Shown: piece by piece, positions 1 through 6,839 of the stretch | How positions within the stretch are numbered: position 1 is the first letter of the stretch | Layout of the letters: each line of letters opens with the position of its first letter | Program-made: the position numbers and the translations under genes | The notes under the pieces: model-generated | What the model was told of the DNA's origin: nothing | Databases searched by the model: none | What the model saw: the letters and a program-made list of their open reading frames with translations, nothing else | Assembly: GCA_903970295.1 (NCBI GenBank) | Contig: CAJCHQ010000723.1 | Span: 1 to 6,910, forward strand | Direction of reading: 5' to 3' | DNA: 6,910 nucleotides | From: Bryobacterales bacterium | GTDB lineage: Bacteria > Cyanobacteriota > Vampirovibrionia > Obscuribacterales > Obscuribacteraceae

Positions 1-475
1 TGATATGTTTTTGCAAGTGGATGGCGTTAAGGGTGAATCGGCAGATGCGAATCACTCCGGTTTTATCGATATTCAAAGCCTCTCATGGGGTGCGTCACAA
101 GCAGCGTCGATTTCCGGCGGCGGCGCAGGCGCAGGCAAGGTGAGCTTCAGTGATTTGACCATCACAGCACCAATGGACTCGGCAACACCAACATTGTTGA
201 AGTTCTGCTCGTCAGGCAAGCACATCTCCAAAATCAAGGTGTCGGTCTGCAAGGCAGGTGGTACGCAAGTCGAACATTCCACTATCGTCCTCTCGGACGT
301 TCTCGTCACCGGCACCCAATTCGTCGGCACCAGCGGCGGCGAATCCATGAGTGTCAATTACTCGTTCCAGGCAGCCAAGGTCGAGCACCACTACTGGGTG
401 CAAGGCAAGGACGGCAGCAAGGGCGCGGAAACGCAAATGGGCTGGGACGTCAAGCAGAACATCGCTACAGCTTAA
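1..475 (+). CDS. hcp: Hcp-family T6SS tube protein, 5' end cut by window edge
   Basis: Hcp forms hexameric rings that stack into the inner tube of the type VI secretion system, is propelled with the VgrG spike, and can carry small cargo in its lumen. The protein shows the Hcp1 pattern throughout: an opening MFLQVDGVKGES, DANHSGFIDIQSLSWG, a Gly/Ala-rich loop (SGGGAGAGKVSF), DLTITAPMDSATPTLL, CSSGKH, a KAGG turn and a closing GWDVKQN. An ATG occurs at 5, but the codon before it is GAT (Asp) in the same frame. Hcp1 proteins usually begin M-A-x-D-M-F, so the true start is probably a few codons upstream of the window. About 156 residues are visible against a usual 160 or so, so almost the whole protein is present. 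The stop TAA is at 473-475. A terminator hairpin follows, and vgrG begins 100 bp downstream, the classical hcp-vgrG order. Confidence 0.95.
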   Translation, partial: DMFLQVDGVKGESADANHSGFIDIQSLSWGASQAASISGGGAGAGKVSFSDLTITAPMDSATPTLLKFCSSGKHISKIKVSVCKAGGTQVEHSTIVLSDVLVTGTQFVGTSGGESMSVNYSFQAAKVEHHYWVQGKDGSKGAETQMGWDVKQNIATA

Positions 476-489
476 TCCCCGCATACGCA

Positions 490-515
490 TGGCTTGCAAC
501 AGCAGGCCAGTTTTT
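490..515 (+). terminator. Intrinsic terminator after hcp
   Basis: The arms TGGCTTGC (490-497) and GCAGGCCA (502-509) form an 8-bp stem with one G-U wobble and an AACA loop. After a single G comes a run of five T (511-515). This is the standard form of a Rho-independent terminator and lies 15 bp past the hcp stop. It probably ends most hcp transcripts and lets only part of the transcription continue into vgrG, which fits the much higher demand for tube protein than for spike protein. Its strength is inferred from the structure only. Confidence 0.72.
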
Positions 516-519
516 GCTA

Positions 520-549
520 AGCCGGAAAATTCCGGCTAGTCGTATTTTT
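520..549 (+). terminator. Second hairpin between hcp and vgrG, weak terminator or mRNA stabiliser
   Basis: AGCCGGAA (520-527) and TTCCGGCT (530-537) form a perfect 8-bp inverted repeat, probably a 6-bp GC-rich stem with an AAAATT loop in RNA. Five T (545-549) follow, but seven bases after the stem, which is too far for a textbook terminator. It may be a backup terminator, a structure protecting the 3' end of hcp mRNA, or a structure in the vgrG leader. It ends 38 bp before the vgrG start. Confidence 0.45.
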
Positions 550-564
550 ATCTGAAACAAGCAC

Positions 565-568
565 AGGA
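565..568 (+). promoter_or_regulatory. Ribosome binding site of vgrG
   Basis: AGGA lies seven bases before the ATG at 576 and fixes this as the vgrG start. No convincing -35/-10 pair was found between the terminator and this site, so vgrG probably depends on read-through from hcp. Confidence 0.6.
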
Positions 569-575
569 TTTTTCG

Positions 576-3185
576 ATGTCAACGAGAACCTTCATACTCC
601 ATACGCCGCTGGACCCAGAACAGTTGAAGTTCGCGCAGATGCGCGGCAGCGAGGCGCTGTCCGATGTCTTCGAATTCGACGTGCAATGCGTTTCCCCCTC
701 GGATGAGATCGACGCCAAGGAGTTGCTCGGACAGAGCGCTACAATAGAAGTTATTACTCAGGATGGTAGTTCGCGCTATTTGAACGGCATCGTCAGCGAC
801 TTTGCGTTCATTGGTCCAGACGGCAGTGCCGGGCGTCGCTTCAAATACGAGATGAAGTTGCGATCCTGGTTGTGGTTGGCGGAAAAAACCTCCGATTGTC
901 GCATCTATCAGCGGCTAGATGTACCTTCGATCATACAGCAGGCTCTATCGGGCTTCGGTATGCCGCTGGAAATGAAGCTGATGGAAAATTACGGCGTGCG
1001 AGATTATGTTGTCCAATATCAAGAGACAACGCTCAATTTCATCAAACGCCTGGCCGAGGAAGTCGGGTTGTACTTCTATGTTCGTCACGATTTGGGATCG
1101 CACACGATTGTGTTCACGGACGGTGGGCATACTACGTTGCCTGAATACGCGCAGATTCCGTTCCTTACACCAAGCCTGCGTACGATGACGGCGGAAGAAT
1201 ATGTCAAGGAATGGCGGATTCAGCACCAAGTCAAATCAGGCAGTTTTTCCACCTCGTCTTACAATTTCAAAGCACCTACCGCAAATTTGCAGCAATCTGA
1301 TGGCAATAGCAAAGGCCATAGCAACGACAGTTTTGAGATATACGAATGGTCTGGTGCTTATGTCGAGCGCGATGACGGTGCCAAACGTGCGGGTGTACGT
1401 AGCGAGCAGCAGCAACTCGACTTTCAGACGATTACTGCACAAACCAATGCGCGCGGCGTCGCTCCCGGCTACTACTTCAAGCTGACCAACCATCCAAATC
1501 GTACTTACAATGCGGAATATCTGATCGTAGGCACCAATTACTGGTTCCGAGAAAATTCAGACGCGACCGGTACGGGTGAAGACGTCACTACGTGGAATAT
1601 TGAGTTCACAGCCAGGCCGTCGAACGAACGCTATCAGCCCCCGCGCATTACAGTCAAGCCACAAATTGTTGGACCGCAAACCGCATTGGTAACGGGACCG
1701 TCGGGGCAAGAAGTGTGGACAAACGAATACGGGCAGATCAAGGTGTATTTCTATTGGGATCGACATTCCGACAGAAACGAAAACAGTTCTTGCTGGATAC
1801 GTGTTGCAAGCAGTTGGGCCGGATCGAACTGGGGTGAAGTGATGATACCTCGCATCGGGCAGGAGGTCATCATTGAGCATCTGGATGGAAATCCAGATAT
1901 GCCTATAGCAATAGCTCGCGTCAACAACGCAAACCAAATGCCAACAAGTTTCAGTAGCTCTGGTGGACTTCCCACAAACCAAACACTCGCTGGCATCAAG
2001 AGTAAAGAGTTCCAGGGAAACCGTTATAACCAATTGCTGTTTGACGATACATCCGGCGAAATTCGCACGCAGTTGGAATCTGAGCATGCCAAAAGTCAAC
2101 TTAATCTCGGTTACTTAACGCATCCGCGCAACGGCAAGGCGGAAGCGCGCGGCGAAGGTTTTGAATTGCGCACTGATGCCTGGGGTGCATTGCGGGCGGC
2201 AAACGGGTTATTGCTCAGCTCAGCTGGACGCGAGGCTGCGGAAGGCAATGCACTCTCAAGAGAAGAACTCGTCTACATTTTGCAGCAGGCATTGAACTTG
2301 GCGAAGAGCATGGGTGATTTCGCCAGCGATCATCAAGGTAATAAGAGCGACCCCAAGCCGCAAAAAGACCTTCATGATGCCGTTGAAAGTCTTGGCCATG
2401 GTTCCAACTCGGAAAAGGGCGACAATGGGGGTCAGCCTGTCATCGCGGTTTCCGGTCATGCAGGCATTGCGCTCGGTTCGCCAAAAGACATCACAGTCGC
2501 CAGCGGACAGCATATCGATCAGGTGGCACAGCGGAATCAACATATAACCGCTGGCGACAAGTTGAATCTACACGCAGGGCACGGAATTAGTCAATTTGCG
2601 GTGGAAGGCGGTATCAAGAGCATCGCCAACAAGGGTAAGCACATCACACAATCGCAGAATGATGACGTGCAATTGATTGCTGATCAGAGCGTCGTGATCA
2701 ATGCCAGCCATGATCATGTGATGGTTACTGCCGACAAGCACATCACGTTGATGTCCGGCGGCGGATACATCAAGATTGCGAATGGCAATATTGAGTTGCA
2801 TTGCCCAGGTACTATCGATATGAAGTCCGGTAACTACAAACTGGCAGGACCTGCAAGCTCCAAGCCGGAACCGATCACGAGCAAATACGAAGGCCCTCAC
2901 GCAATTTCTTTACTTGCACATAGCGCAGAAGGCATTGCCTTATCTGGCGCCACTGCGAAATTCTTTGATGCAGTTAAAGGTGGAAAAATTGCTGAACACC
3001 CAATATCGGATGCAGGTACAACTCCGCCTTTGCAGGCTGATCATAATAAACAATACAAAGCCTTAGTTGGTTTCGATGGCTGGACAATTCAGTTCGAGAA
3101 CGATAGTGATGGTGCCGAAGACGGAGGCGAAATTAACGCCGGCCATCTGACTGAAACCCGCGATGACGAACAATCATTGAATTGA
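576..3185 (+). CDS. vgrG: VgrG spike protein with DUF2345 and a C-terminal TTR-like extension
   Basis: VgrG trimerises into the T6SS spike tip that punctures the target and carries cargo. The start at 576 has an AGGA site at good spacing. Visible regions of the 869-aa protein: residues 1 to about 345, gp27/gp44-like base (opening FILHTPLDPEQLKFAQMRG); about 362-455, gp5-like OB fold (WTNEYGQIKVYFYWDRHSD, SSWAGSNWG, IPRIGQEVIIEHLDGNPD); about 470-550, T6SS_Vgr region leading to FELRTDAWGALRAANG near 529; about 610-755, DUF2345 beta-needle with repeated HIT/HID units. Residues 770-869 go beyond DUF2345. Around 775-845 there is a GxxLSGATxxFFD...GGKI...SDAGTTPPLQAD pattern, with S811-G814 in the 'TDxxGxT' position, like the transthyretin-like domains that dock effectors on some VgrGs. 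The DNA becomes more AT-rich from about 2880. The effector gene starts 14 bp after the stop. Assignment as VgrG is secure; the TTR-like call is by eye. Confidence 0.96.
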   Translation: MSTRTFILHTPLDPEQLKFAQMRGSEALSDVFEFDVQCVSPSDEIDAKELLGQSATIEVITQDGSSRYLNGIVSDFAFIGPDGSAGRRFKYEMKLRSWLWLAEKTSDCRIYQRLDVPSIIQQALSGFGMPLEMKLMENYGVRDYVVQYQETTLNFIKRLAEEVGLYFYVRHDLGSHTIVFTDGGHTTLPEYAQIPFLTPSLRTMTAEEYVKEWRIQHQVKSGSFSTSSYNFKAPTANLQQSDGNSKGHSNDSFEIYEWSGAYVERDDGAKRAGVRSEQQQLDFQTITAQTNARGVAPGYYFKLTNHPNRTYNAEYLIVGTNYWFRENSDATGTGEDVTTWNIEFTARPSNERYQPPRITVKPQIVGPQTALVTGPSGQEVWTNEYGQIKVYFYWDRHSDRNENSSCWIRVASSWAGSNWGEVMIPRIGQEVIIEHLDGNPDMPIAIARVNNANQMPTSFSSSGGLPTNQTLAGIKSKEFQGNRYNQLLFDDTSGEIRTQLESEHAKSQLNLGYLTHPRNGKAEARGEGFELRTDAWGALRAANGLLLSSAGREAAEGNALSREELVYILQQALNLAKSMGDFASDHQGNKSDPKPQKDLHDAVESLGHGSNSEKGDNGGQPVIAVSGHAGIALGSPKDITVASGQHIDQVAQRNQHITAGDKLNLHAGHGISQFAVEGGIKSIANKGKHITQSQNDDVQLIADQSVVINASHDHVMVTADKHITLMSGGGYIKIANGNIELHCPGTIDMKSGNYKLAGPASSKPEPITSKYEGPHAISLLAHSAEGIALSGATAKFFDAVKGGKIAEHPISDAGTTPPLQADHNKQYKALVGFDGWTIQFENDSDGAEDGGEINAGHLTETRDDEQSLN

Positions 3186-3188
3186 AAC

Positions 3189-3194
3189 AAGGAA
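3189..3194 (+). promoter_or_regulatory. Ribosome binding site deciding the effector start
   Basis: AAGGAA lies five bases before the ATG at 3200. The same reading frame can be extended back to a TTG at 3182 that overlaps the vgrG stop, but that codon has no comparable site upstream. From 3200 the protein opens directly with MQKYIVKKSDTLWKIA, the first strand of the LysM fold. Confidence 0.7.
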
Positions 3195-3199
3195 TTCTG

Positions 3200-5299
3200 A
3201 TGCAAAAGTATATTGTCAAGAAAAGCGATACGCTGTGGAAGATCGCCAAGGATCATGGCATAGATGTCAATACGCTCGCCAAGATTAATGGAATGACGGG
3301 CGATTCAGCAAATTATTTGTCGATTGGACAGGTCATTCTTCTCCCCGATGACCAAGACCCTGACACGGTGCTTACCCTCATCTTCCGCGGCTTGGACTTC
3401 ACCCAATTTAAGCCAAATGCTATTTGGGCGGACTACGATGGAAAAGGGCAGCAGCAATGCGAACTCACTGGCGACAAAACTGTAGTACTCAGTATTTTCG
3501 ACCACAGCAAAGGGCTAAAAGTATGGATCGAAGATTTGGAAAAAGAGCAAATTCTTATTGCTGAGAAGGATGTACTGCCGCTTGGGGTATGTAGCGCATC
3601 AATTGACTCTCGATTGGTCAAAGTTGTCGGAAATATGCTTCCAGAGGTGGGAAAGCAGGAATCGTCAGCAGCCCAGGTCAAAAAGGAAACAACTGCAAAA
3701 GCAGAATCTGGAACAGAAACGGTTCAACAACAGGTTAGAACTGAAGGTGGCGCGCCAACCCACGCGCTGGCAACTCTCTATACTGAAGAAAATTTTCGAT
3801 TAGTTGATCCGCTCGGTGCTCAATATCGAGATTTAATCATTCAAAGTGCAAAGAAATATTCCGTCCCCCCGCAGGCACTCGCAGCCATAATGTGGGCTGA
3901 GAGCGGATTTGTAAGCAAGGCCCAAGCATCAACCTCATCGGCTCAAGGACTAGGACAATTTATAGACGTTGGTTGGTTAGGCGTGTATCAAGATAGATCC
4001 ACGTTGTTGGCTCAAGATTACAAGCCTGGGCTTGAAGAAAAATTGCGCCACGACCCTGAGTTTCTCGCAAAACGACTCGATCCCAAATATGCCATAGATG
4101 GCAATGCAAGTTTTTTTAGTAGCTTACCTAAACACTTCACAGCCATAACTCGCATACCGATACCCGATTTGCCGGTAGCAGAAAAAGCGAAGCTTATTTA
4201 CGCAATGTATCACGAGGGCGCGCTTGGCTTTGTACGTTTGATGGGGCTCGACAAAAATGTTAAATACGACAACAAAACTGGTCGCGCAATGCTGGAGACC
4301 CAGATTGGTGTCGGTAAAAAGGCAGAAGAAAAAATTGATCGATTAATTGATCAATTTGGCGGCGATAGTGTTAAAGCCTATCAATACTGGTTATTTTATT
4401 TGGTAACGGACACCCGCGTTAATACAAAAAACTACTTGGTCAAGGATTTGAATCCAAGTGAAAAAATTCGACCGACCGCGGAAATTGTGGCAAGCATCTG
4501 TAGTCAACCACCTGTTCCTAAAGCCCCACCTCGAAAGAACGCGCCCAAGCCGACGCAAAAGTCCGCTAGTTCAACGCCGCCAGGAAACACGACATCGACC
4601 GCCCCGAAGCCCGCTGTTACTCCTGCCGCGCCCCAGCCGACCGCGTCATCACAGACGCCCGCAACAGCTGCTCAGACACCGAACAGTGCAACATTGAATT
4701 CAATCAGTAAGAATGGTGAATGGTGCGATCCATTAGATGTATGTACGATCCGAAGCAAAGTCTCAGGCTCAACAAGAGACAAACGATTTGGCGCAGAGCG
4801 TACAAAAAATGACCCGGTAACCGGTGCAGTAATTGGCCATTACCAGCACCAAGGTGTCGATTTAGCCGCTGAACCGGGCACCCCTATTAAAGCTGTTGCG
4901 AGTGGCACAATCGTTTTCACTCCGCATAGCGGAAATTACGGCAATACAATTTTGCTGCTGGTAGACTTTGAACAATTATCGCCGGAACATTTGGCAGTCC
5001 TGTCTAAAAGAATCAATGTTGAAAAGGCTGCTGCAGCACAAAAAAAGGTTGGTTTTTTTTACGCTCATCTGACCCCATTCGATCCTCCCTTCAATACCGG
5101 CGGAAAAATGCATGTGCATGCTGGAGATGTTATAGGAAAAACTGGACATACTGGAAATGCCAATCTAATGACTACAATAGAGAAAGGTTCTCATTTACAT
5201 TTCGAGCTTCGAATCGATGGTACAGCGGGATCGGGTATGGCAAATCTGATGGACCCGCTGTTATTGATTCAAAATTGCACGAACAGAAATGCGCCATAG
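3200..5299 (+). CDS. Probable T6SS peptidoglycan-hydrolase effector: LysM, SLT-like lysozyme domain and M23 peptidase
   Basis: This 699-aa protein has no signal peptide, so it most likely leaves the cell on VgrG. Domains: residues 3-49, LysM (YIVKKSDTLWKIAKDHG...LSIGQVILLP), which binds glycan; about 52-130, a beta-rich segment of unclear family; about 205-430, a lytic-transglycosylase/lysozyme-like domain with candidate catalytic Glu234 in AESGF, the motif GLGQF (250-254) and Y337-H-E-G340 resembling the YxxG motif; about 437-497, a Pro/Ala/Thr-rich linker; about 505-690, M23 (LytM) metallopeptidase. By analogy with LytM, H550 and D554 (HQGVD) and H667 bind zinc, while H623 (YAHL) and H665 (HLHFEL) are catalytic, so the full set is present. 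A charged insert of about 30 residues precedes YAHL. The combination predicts cleavage of both glycan strands and peptide crosslinks in a target periplasm. Position directly after vgrG and before an exported protein supports an effector role. A housekeeping wall enzyme is less likely given context and lack of a signal. Confidence 0.9.
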   Translation: MQKYIVKKSDTLWKIAKDHGIDVNTLAKINGMTGDSANYLSIGQVILLPDDQDPDTVLTLIFRGLDFTQFKPNAIWADYDGKGQQQCELTGDKTVVLSIFDHSKGLKVWIEDLEKEQILIAEKDVLPLGVCSASIDSRLVKVVGNMLPEVGKQESSAAQVKKETTAKAESGTETVQQQVRTEGGAPTHALATLYTEENFRLVDPLGAQYRDLIIQSAKKYSVPPQALAAIMWAESGFVSKAQASTSSAQGLGQFIDVGWLGVYQDRSTLLAQDYKPGLEEKLRHDPEFLAKRLDPKYAIDGNASFFSSLPKHFTAITRIPIPDLPVAEKAKLIYAMYHEGALGFVRLMGLDKNVKYDNKTGRAMLETQIGVGKKAEEKIDRLIDQFGGDSVKAYQYWLFYLVTDTRVNTKNYLVKDLNPSEKIRPTAEIVASICSQPPVPKAPPRKNAPKPTQKSASSTPPGNTTSTAPKPAVTPAAPQPTASSQTPATAAQTPNSATLNSISKNGEWCDPLDVCTIRSKVSGSTRDKRFGAERTKNDPVTGAVIGHYQHQGVDLAAEPGTPIKAVASGTIVFTPHSGNYGNTILLLVDFEQLSPEHLAVLSKRINVEKAAAAQKKVGFFYAHLTPFDPPFNTGGKMHVHAGDVIGKTGHTGNANLMTTIEKGSHLHFELRIDGTAGSGMANLMDPLLLIQNCTNRNAP

Positions 5300-5348
5300 C
5301 TGCGACACCGAGTTGAATTTAAACCCTTGTTATTGCGCAACATTGAAA

Positions 5349-6203
5349 ATGAATAAAATCATTATGTCCACTCATAATCCATTGAAAGAAATTTTTCTTC
5401 CATCGCTAATATTCGCACTAGTCGGTTTTTCAACGAATTTTGCACACTCACAAACAACGGCTTCACCGCAAAAGTCCGAATACACATGTTGTTCAAAGGA
5501 GCAGCTTGAAGTTACGGAGCAAGATGAAGCTGAGAGGCGGAAAGCGGATCAGAAAAATTTCGATCAGCGTCGCAAAGACATTCTTGCATCTGGCACCGAC
5601 CAGGAAATGTGGAGCATATTCTCAATATATTCTGATTCGCATCGACAAGAAGATCTCGTTTCACCTATCGAAAGAAAATCCGGCTTTAATATGCAACTTG
5701 ATCCACAAAGTGGGAAGCTAACGTTCTCGCAAGGCAAGACGAAAGATACATTTAGGATCGCCTTACCTGCGAATTTCAAGGGAGACGTATGCCCTATTTA
5801 TCTGCTACGAACTCTTGATGCGTCTTCGTCTTATGCTTTCTTTAGTCGGACTTGCCTGCCGTATGAATATGAACCTCACCATTTTGAGCAAAGCCACACG
5901 TACTATTTATATGACATAAAGAGCAAGGCGTTGCAAACAATCTGGTCCACCGATGCGCCGTCATTCCAACCAAATCCGCCGCTGCATTTAAAAGCAATAG
6001 CAAATGGCTATCAATGGGATTGGATTAGCGTAGTTCAAGGCACAAAGATAGTTCGTCACGTAAAGTACATACAAAAAATGAATTACAAGACAGGCAAGCT
6101 TGAATTAGTCTGTCACGACTCAGCCCCCGTTGACCACACTGTGGAATACAACGAAACAGCATGCGATGCAACAGGAACTGGCATTACCTACGCAGAGCAT
6201 TAA
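5349..6203 (+). CDS. Exported cysteine-rich protein of unknown family, candidate periplasmic immunity protein
   Basis: I do not recognise the family. From the ATG at 5349 the protein has 284 residues and starts with a Sec-type signal: polar N-region with Lys, hydrophobic LPSLIFALVGFSTNFA, and likely cleavage after AHS (about residue 34). No lipobox Cys is visible. The mature part begins with a Cys pair (47-48, TCCSKEQL), then a highly charged, probably helical stretch (about 50-78), the motif PIERKSGF (106-113), and a Tyr/Trp-rich C-terminal half. Further Cys at 148, 169, 255 and 272 make six in all, suited to disulfides in the periplasm. The start is uncertain: ATGs at 5289 (overlapping the effector stop by 11 bp), 5349 and 5364 are all in frame and none has a good ribosome site; the first would put 20 unsuitable residues before the signal. 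Export, position right after a wall-degrading effector and a second copy downstream suggest immunity, but this is inference. Confidence 0.8.
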   Translation: MNKIIMSTHNPLKEIFLPSLIFALVGFSTNFAHSQTTASPQKSEYTCCSKEQLEVTEQDEAERRKADQKNFDQRRKDILASGTDQEMWSIFSIYSDSHRQEDLVSPIERKSGFNMQLDPQSGKLTFSQGKTKDTFRIALPANFKGDVCPIYLLRTLDASSSYAFFSRTCLPYEYEPHHFEQSHTYYLYDIKSKALQTIWSTDAPSFQPNPPLHLKAIANGYQWDWISVVQGTKIVRHVKYIQKMNYKTGKLELVCHDSAPVDHTVEYNETACDATGTGITYAEH

Positions 6204-6423
6204 TCGTTGCCCCATTCTCTCAAACACCGCGAATCCGTTGTCGCTAGGACTCAGAAAAAGGGCGTGAAATATAAACTCAATCATACGCAAATGATGCATT
6301 TGAATACATCAAAAGCATCATTTGCGTAGTGCTATTTTGATTAATTCAGAATCTCTACGTAGGTAAGCTGCGCAGATTAAGAAGCATATGGGGCATCTCG
6401 AAAACATTCTTAGAAAAAAGCGA
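6204..6423. other. Intergenic stretch between the two paralogues
   Basis: No gene is apparent in these 220 bp if the downstream gene starts at 6424; an in-frame ATG at 6388 would shorten the gap. The stretch holds the long hairpin at 6284-6328 and a small palindrome CTACGTAG (6355-6362). A TATAAA at 6270-6275 has no -35 at proper distance. A TTGATT at 6337-6342 with TAGGTA at 6360-6365 (17-bp spacing) is only a weak promoter candidate for the second gene. Confidence 0.5.
6284..6328. repeat. Long inverted repeat / hairpin downstream of the first immunity candidate
   Basis: TACGCAAATGATGC (6284-6297) and GCATCATTTGCGTA (6315-6328) are perfect 14-bp inverted arms. After one A-A mismatch the stem continues inside with TTTGA/TCAAA around an ATACA loop, giving about 19 pairs. 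The left arm also overlaps a second small palindrome, CAAATG-ATG-CATTTG (6288-6302), so an alternative hairpin can compete with the large one. The segment after it, GTGCTATTTTG, has only four T, so it may be a weak terminator of the cargo operon. An operator or the ends of a small mobile remnant are the alternatives. Confidence 0.6.
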
Positions 6424-6834
6424 ATGCGAATTTTCTCGCTGATAACACTTTCATTGCTATCCAGTTTCGCGTGGTCGCAATCGACCGCTCAGGCAACTAA
6501 AACAGATGACACATGCTGCTCCAAAGAGCAACTTAAACTGGATGAAGAAACAGCCGATGAACAGTTAAAGTCTGCAAGAAAACGATCCGATCTGCACCGG
6601 AGAGAAATTTTAACGACTGGGTCGAACACCAAAGTTTGGAACACTTTCACGATTAACTCTGACGCGAGGGACGTAGATCATCTGACCGCGCCCATCGAGC
6701 GTAAAAGTGGTTTTCAAATGACTCTTGCACCATCAATAGGAAAAGTGACTTTTTCCGAGGGCATAACAAAACACACGTTCGAGATTGGTAAACCCCAAAA
6801 TACGAAGGATAATTTGGCCTCTTTTGAAATCTGA
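6424..6834 (+). CDS. Truncated paralogue of the immunity candidate, probably a decayed copy
   Basis: From the ATG at 6424 this gives 136 residues with a clear Sec signal (MRIFSLITLSLLSSFAWS, probable cleavage before Q19). An in-frame ATG at 6388 would add 12 residues before it; neither start has a strong ribosome site. The mature part aligns with the upstream protein from its SQ(T/S)TA start: TCCSKEQL (30-37), a charged helical stretch, W/F positions, PIERKSGF (90-97), GK(V/L)TFS. I count about 53 identities in some 114 aligned residues. The match stops near residue 130, and after LASFEI a TGA ends the frame, so roughly the last 120 residues of the longer copy, including four of its six Cys, are absent. 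It may be a dead duplicate, or a short exported protein that still works. A hairpin element begins 5 bp after the stop. Confidence 0.65.
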   Translation: MRIFSLITLSLLSSFAWSQSTAQATKTDDTCCSKEQLKLDEETADEQLKSARKRSDLHRREILTTGSNTKVWNTFTINSDARDVDHLTAPIERKSGFQMTLAPSIGKVTFSEGITKHTFEIGKPQNTKDNLASFEI

Positions 6835-6839
6835 GTGGG

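Noticed and set aside
514..548. Promoter for vgrG using TTGCTA or TATTTT
   Set aside because: No partner box lies at 16-18 bp spacing, and the first box overlaps the terminator T-run.
1557..2099. 180-residue open frame on the minus strand inside vgrG
   Set aside because: It lies fully opposite the conserved OB-fold and T6SS_Vgr region, resembles no known protein and has no ribosome site that I can see.
3182..3199. TTG at 3182 as effector start overlapping the vgrG stop
   Set aside because: The ATG at 3200 has AAGGAA at five bases, and LysM begins immediately after it; the six added residues have no role.
5349..6203. Lipoprotein reading of the immunity candidate
   Set aside because: There is no Cys at the signal cleavage region; the first Cys pair is about 13 residues after the likely cut.
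6238..6275. Promoter made of TTGTCG and TATAAA before the second paralogue
   Set aside because: The spacer is 26 bp, far longer than a sigma-70 promoter allows.
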